Assembly (NCBI GenBank): GCA_001513125.1
Contig: LFSN01000056.1
Location: 4,284-59,186, forward strand
Reading direction: 5' to 3'
Length of the DNA stretch: 54,903 nucleotides
DNA from: Clostridia bacterium DTU030
GTDB taxonomy: Bacteria; Bacillota; DTU030
This document shows, piece after piece, positions 51,760 through 54,903 of this stretch. Each line of letters begins with the position of its first letter. The stretch's first letter is position 1. Under the pieces are notes generated by a model that did not search any database, was not told where the DNA came from, and saw only the letters and a list, made by a program, of their open reading frames with translations. The translations under genes and the position numbers were made by a program.

Positions 51760-53289
51760 CTATTCTGCATCAACCTGACCAGCAGTATAGTCCAAATCGA
51801 TAATGGTGTCCTCTGCAGGGATAACAGCTTCCTTTTCCAGCCTTCTAGCCTTAATGGCATAGGCCAAACCAAAGAGTGAAATGGTGATAACCGGCATCAT
51901 AGCAACGAGGGCAACAATGCCGAAGGCGTCGGTAAAAATGTTGCCACCGATGCTTTCACTGGCTCCCAGGGCAAGGGAAAGCATAAAGGTGGCCGCCAGA
52001 GGCCCTGAAGCAACGGCCCCCGAATCGAAGGCGATTGAGGTAAAAAGGGGCGGAATGTAGAATGACAGGAGGAGGGCAAGAAAATAACCGGGAACGATGA
52101 AATATAAAATAGATAATCCTGTAACAACCCGGAGCATAGCTAAAGCTACAGAGATGCCGACCCCAAAGGATAAGGCTGTGCCCATGGTTTTACCAGAAAT
52201 TACCCCTTCTGTAACATCTTCTACCTGCCTCTTTAAAACGAAGACAGCTGGTTCAGCAGAAACAACTAGGAAACCTATGGCAAAGCCAATGAGAATCAAG
52301 AGCCAGGGGCTGATATTTTGTACGAGGATGTTTCCCAATTGATATCCTGCCGGCATAAAACCGATATTGGCACTGGCCAAAAACAACACCAGGCCTATGT
52401 AAGTGTATATCGTGCCGACAAAGATTTTCAAGATTGTCTTTGCTGATAAGTGCAGCTTCCAAACTTGAAAGATTGCAAAGGCAAAATAAACAGGAAACAA
52501 GGCTACGGCTACTTGGGCAAAGTATCCCCCAATATTAGCCCGATAAAGGGAGACGATATCGGAGAAGGAATTGAGGTCAGGCACTGCCAGGGCGCTGCCC
52601 CCCGAAGGACTGAAAAAAATTCCCAAAATCAGGACAGCAATAATAGGTCCGATGAGGGTAAGGGCAACGAGGCCAAAGCCATCTTCCTCAGAGGTTTTAT
52701 CTCCCCGCACCGACGCCAGTCCAAGGCCAAAAGCCATAATAAAGGGCACCAAAATCGGGCCTGTGGAAACGGCGCCCGACTCCCAGGCTATGGAAAGAAA
52801 TTCAGGGCCCGTGAAGCCGGAAAGAATGAAGGCGCTCAGATAACAGCCAATCAGAATATAGGACAGGGGCACCTGAAACAGTATGCGCAGAAAAGCCGTT
52901 GCCAGGGCCAGACCTACGCCAACGGCTACCACGATGATAATGATGAGATCTGGTACGCCGCTTACCTGCCCAGCCATTATAATTAGATCGGGCTCTGCTA
53001 TGGTAACAAAGACACCCAAAATAAAGGTCATTACAACGATCAGGAAAAGATTTCTGCTCTTGACAATGGAAGAACCCAAATGTTCGCCAACAGGAATTAA
53101 AGATATGTCTACACCCAGATTAAACAGGGCTATGCCGAAAATCATAAGGGAAGCACTTACCAAAAAAAGAAGAGTGCCATTCCAGAGGGGCATCGGTGCT
53201 ACGCTAAAATTTATCAGCATTACTAATATTATAATTGGCACTATTGATGAGGTAGATTCCTTCAGCTTGTCTAACAGTAACTTACCCAT
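51760..53289 (-). CDS. DUF1538 membrane protein, two tandem repeats
   Basis: A 509-aa integral membrane protein with about 12-14 hydrophobic segments and a clear internal duplication. SIAWESGAVSTGPILVPFIMA in the first half matches SIAFDSGAVASGPLAATFMLS in the second, and VTIAEPDL matches VSAEPAV. These are DUF1538-type repeats, a family of probable transporters of unknown substrate. AAGGGGGA lies 7 bases before the ATG at 53289; the frame extends 11 codons further without a better site. Coupled to the PII-like gene below it, it is probably a metabolite-gated carrier or channel (inference). Confidence 0.8.
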   Translation of the reverse strand: MGKLLLDKLKESTSSIVPIIILVMLINFSVAPMPLWNGTLLFLVSASLMIFGIALFNLGVDISLIPVGEHLGSSIVKSRNLFLIVVMTFILGVFVTIAEPDLIIMAGQVSGVPDLIIIIVVAVGVGLALATAFLRILFQVPLSYILIGCYLSAFILSGFTGPEFLSIAWESGAVSTGPILVPFIMAFGLGLASVRGDKTSEEDGFGLVALTLIGPIIAVLILGIFFSPSGGSALAVPDLNSFSDIVSLYRANIGGYFAQVAVALFPVYFAFAIFQVWKLHLSAKTILKIFVGTIYTYIGLVLFLASANIGFMPAGYQLGNILVQNISPWLLILIGFAIGFLVVSAEPAVFVLKRQVEDVTEGVISGKTMGTALSFGVGISVALAMLRVVTGLSILYFIVPGYFLALLLSFYIPPLFTSIAFDSGAVASGPLAATFMLSLALGASESIGGNIFTDAFGIVALVAMMPVITISLFGLAYAIKARRLEKEAVIPAEDTIIDLDYTAGQVDAE

Positions 53290-53396
53290 AAAATCCCCCT
53301 TAAACCTGATCTTCAGTGGCACAAAAGTACTGAGTTTATTATTTTGGCTTGGGACGGCCTACTACATAAATTAGTTCCATACTGCCCGGCCCTTGT

Positions 53397-53939
53397 CTAA
53401 TTGCGGAGGACAATCAAATTCCGTGCCTTAATAAAATAATCAATGCCAGAAAAGATCGTAAAAAAGACTGCCAGCACAAGGGCAATATTGCCAATGGGAA
53501 TATGAAGGAGACTAAAGGGATAATCTTGTACGAGTATGGCAAGGATGGCTATAATCTGAAAAACAGTCTTCCATTTGCCCAGCTTGCTGGCTGCAATTAC
53601 AATACCTTCAGAGGCAGCGATTACCCTGAGCCCGGTTACTGCAAATTCCCGCCCAATGATGATCATAGCCACCCACGACCCAAGACGCCCCATCTCCACC
53701 AGGCTCAGTAGGGCAGCAGTAACCAATAGTTTATCGGCCAGGGGATCAATAAACTTGCCGAAGTTGGTAACCTCGTTTCTTTTCCTGGCAATATAGCCGT
53801 CGAGACTGTCGGTGGCTGCGGCCAAAGCAAAGATCCCGGCAGCGATGAAATCGCCATGGGGGATCTTCAGCAAAACAAACAACATAAATACGGGGACCAG
53901 AACAATGCGCAGTAATGTCAGTTTATTGGCCAAATTCAC
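53397..53939 (-). CDS. pgsA: CDP-diacylglycerol-glycerol-3-phosphate 3-phosphatidyltransferase
   Basis: A 180-aa membrane enzyme of phosphatidylglycerol synthesis. The CDP-alcohol phosphotransferase motif D-x2-D-G-x2-A-R-x8-G-x3-D-x3-D is complete (DSLDGYIARKR then GKFIDPLADK). It has about five membrane segments. GGGGAGAGG 6 bases before the GTG at 53939 and the NLANKLTLLRI start favour this over the longer frame. It overlaps rimO by 17 bases. The 107-base gap downstream shows no obvious terminator. Confidence 0.94.
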   Translation of the reverse strand: MNLANKLTLLRIVLVPVFMLFVLLKIPHGDFIAAGIFALAAATDSLDGYIARKRNEVTNFGKFIDPLADKLLVTAALLSLVEMGRLGSWVAMIIIGREFAVTGLRVIAASEGIVIAASKLGKWKTVFQIIAILAILVQDYPFSLLHIPIGNIALVLAVFFTIFSGIDYFIKARNLIVLRN

Positions 53940-54903
53940 CCCTAACCTCTCCCCTGAGATCATAGTCATCGGCTCCAGTAATCTGTACCTTTACAATATT
54001 CCCCCAGGCTTCCTCGGGGGCGGCAACATAAATCAATCCATCTATTTCCGGTGCATCCCGATAGGAACGACCGACCATAAGACCCTCATCGGGCCCCTTG
54101 CCTTCCAGTAAAACATCCAGTTCCTTCCCCAGCCACTGCCGGTTCTTCTCAGCCGATATAGAGCGTTGGAGTTCCATTGCAGCATCATACCGAAGCTTCT
54201 TTTCCTTTTCCGGAAGCTGATCCCGATAGGCTGCCGCCGGTGTCCCCTCTTCCTGGGAATAGATAAAAAAACCGGCCCGATCAAAGCGTACTTCCGCGAT
54301 AAAATCCAGCAATTCGGCAAATTCTGCCTCTGTTTCTCCCGGAAAACCGACAATGAAGCTTGTGCGAATGGCAATATCGGGTATCTCCGTCCGCAACCTT
54401 TCTATTAATGCTAGGATTTCCTCCTTGGTCTGCTTCCGATTCATCCGGGCTAGAATCCTATTGCTTACATGCTGCAGGGGAATGTCGACATAGTGAAGAA
54501 CCTTCGGTTCCTCTTTGAATACCTTGATTAACTGGGGTGAAAGCCGGCTGGGGTAACAGTAAAGGAGCCGAATCCAGCTGATACCCTCAATCCTCGCCAG
54601 ACGCCGCAACAGTTCTGGTAAAGCCGGCTCACCATAGATGTCTTCCCCGTAACGGGTTGTATCCTGGGCGATCAGGATCACTTCTTTAATCCCCAGTTGG
54701 GCCAGGGCTTGGGCCTCCTCAACAATATCCTCCTGGCTGCGGCTCTGCAAGGGGCCCCGCAATTGGGGAATAATGCAATAACTGCAGTGATTGTTGCAAC
54801 CTTCCGCTATTTTGAGGTAGGCAGAGGGTCCTGCCTGGGAAAGGAGCCGGGGCCACTGGCCGGGAAATCTGGCCCGGGGCGGTCCTGTAAAGCGGCACTG
54901 CCG
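53923..54903 (-). CDS. rimO: Ribosomal protein S12 methylthiotransferase RimO, 5' end outside the window
   Basis: The C-terminal 326 or so residues of a radical SAM methylthiotransferase. Its frame stays open to the right edge of the window. The CxxxCxxC cluster motif reads CNNHCSYC, shortly before LRGPLQSRSQEDI. EVILIAQDTTRYGEDIYG and the PDIAIRTSFIVGFPGETE segment distinguish RimO from MiaB. A TRAM domain lies at the C-terminus. It modifies Asp of ribosomal protein S12. The UPF0004 N-terminal domain is missing only because the window ends. Confidence 0.94.
   Translation of the reverse strand, partial: RQCRFTGPPRARFPGQWPRLLSQAGPSAYLKIAEGCNNHCSYCIIPQLRGPLQSRSQEDIVEEAQALAQLGIKEVILIAQDTTRYGEDIYGEPALPELLRRLARIEGISWIRLLYCYPSRLSPQLIKVFKEEPKVLHYVDIPLQHVSNRILARMNRKQTKEEILALIERLRTEIPDIAIRTSFIVGFPGETEAEFAELLDFIAEVRFDRAGFFIYSQEEGTPAAAYRDQLPEKEKKLRYDAAMELQRSISAEKNRQWLGKELDVLLEGKGPDEGLMVGRSYRDAPEIDGLIYVAAPEEAWGNIVKVQITGADDYDLRGEVRGEFGQ

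Noticed and set aside
1-54903. Mobile elements, prophage, CRISPR, tRNA or rRNA genes
   Set aside because: I saw no transposase, integrase, regularly spaced repeats, CCA-ending cloverleaf or rRNA-like sequence. A tRNAscan or repeat search could still find something I missed.

Overview
The window reads as a contiguous piece of chromosome from a spore-forming, anaerobic member of the Clostridia (Bacillota). The evidence is the order of housekeeping genes (rimO-pgsA, cinA-thpR-recA-recX-rny-ymdB-spoVS, miaB-mutS-mutL-miaA-hfq), the sporulation gene spoVS with a sigma-H-like promoter, strong AGGAGG-type ribosome binding sites with many GTG and TTG starts, and ferredoxin-linked, vitamin B12-dependent metabolism. 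The species cannot be fixed from sequence alone. Almost all genes lie on the minus strand. Only gldA at the left edge and one large phosphotransferase gene (5719-8334) are on the plus strand. I saw no rRNA, tRNA, CRISPR array, prophage or insertion sequence.

Left part (1-13 kb) is accessory. It holds a glycerol dehydrogenase, a TetR-controlled ABC exporter of the FtsX type, and a locus with two paralogous rifampin-phosphotransferase-like enzymes, an MFS exporter and two further TetR regulators. Two of the three TetR genes have a promoter framed by two matching inverted repeats, which is good evidence for autoregulation. The locus looks like a xenobiotic or antibiotic response region.

13-25 kb carries an AlkD-type DNA glycosylase, threonine dehydratase, glutaredoxin, hfq, miaA, mutL, mutS, miaB, a stand-alone ATP-dependent DNA ligase and an arginine/lysine/ornithine decarboxylase.

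25.8-38.4 kb is the metabolic heart of the window. Read in the direction of transcription it encodes glutamate dehydrogenase, a GntR regulator, 2-oxoacid:ferredoxin oxidoreductase KorDABC, both subunits of methylmalonyl-CoA mutase, its chaperone MeaB, methylmalonyl-CoA epimerase and a five-subunit sodium-pumping methylmalonyl-CoA decarboxylase MmdADECB. Together these form a complete route from glutamate through 2-oxoglutarate, succinyl-CoA and methylmalonyl-CoA to propionyl-CoA. It yields NAD(P)H, reduced ferredoxin and a sodium gradient. This suggests an amino-acid fermenter, possibly one that depends on a hydrogen-consuming partner. The small subunits MmdD and MmdE come from a recent tandem duplication that removed the original stop codon of mmdD.

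38.8-54.9 kb is mostly housekeeping: a membrane-anchored protein, a PHP phosphoesterase, spoVS, ymdB, rny, recX, recA, thpR, a membrane metallophosphoesterase, cinA, a short FtsH-like protease, a tandem PII-like signalling protein with a tandem DUF1538 membrane protein, pgsA, and the 3' part of rimO running off the right edge. The rny gene appears to start at a rare ATT codon and has a long leader with a strong promoter and a terminator-like hairpin.
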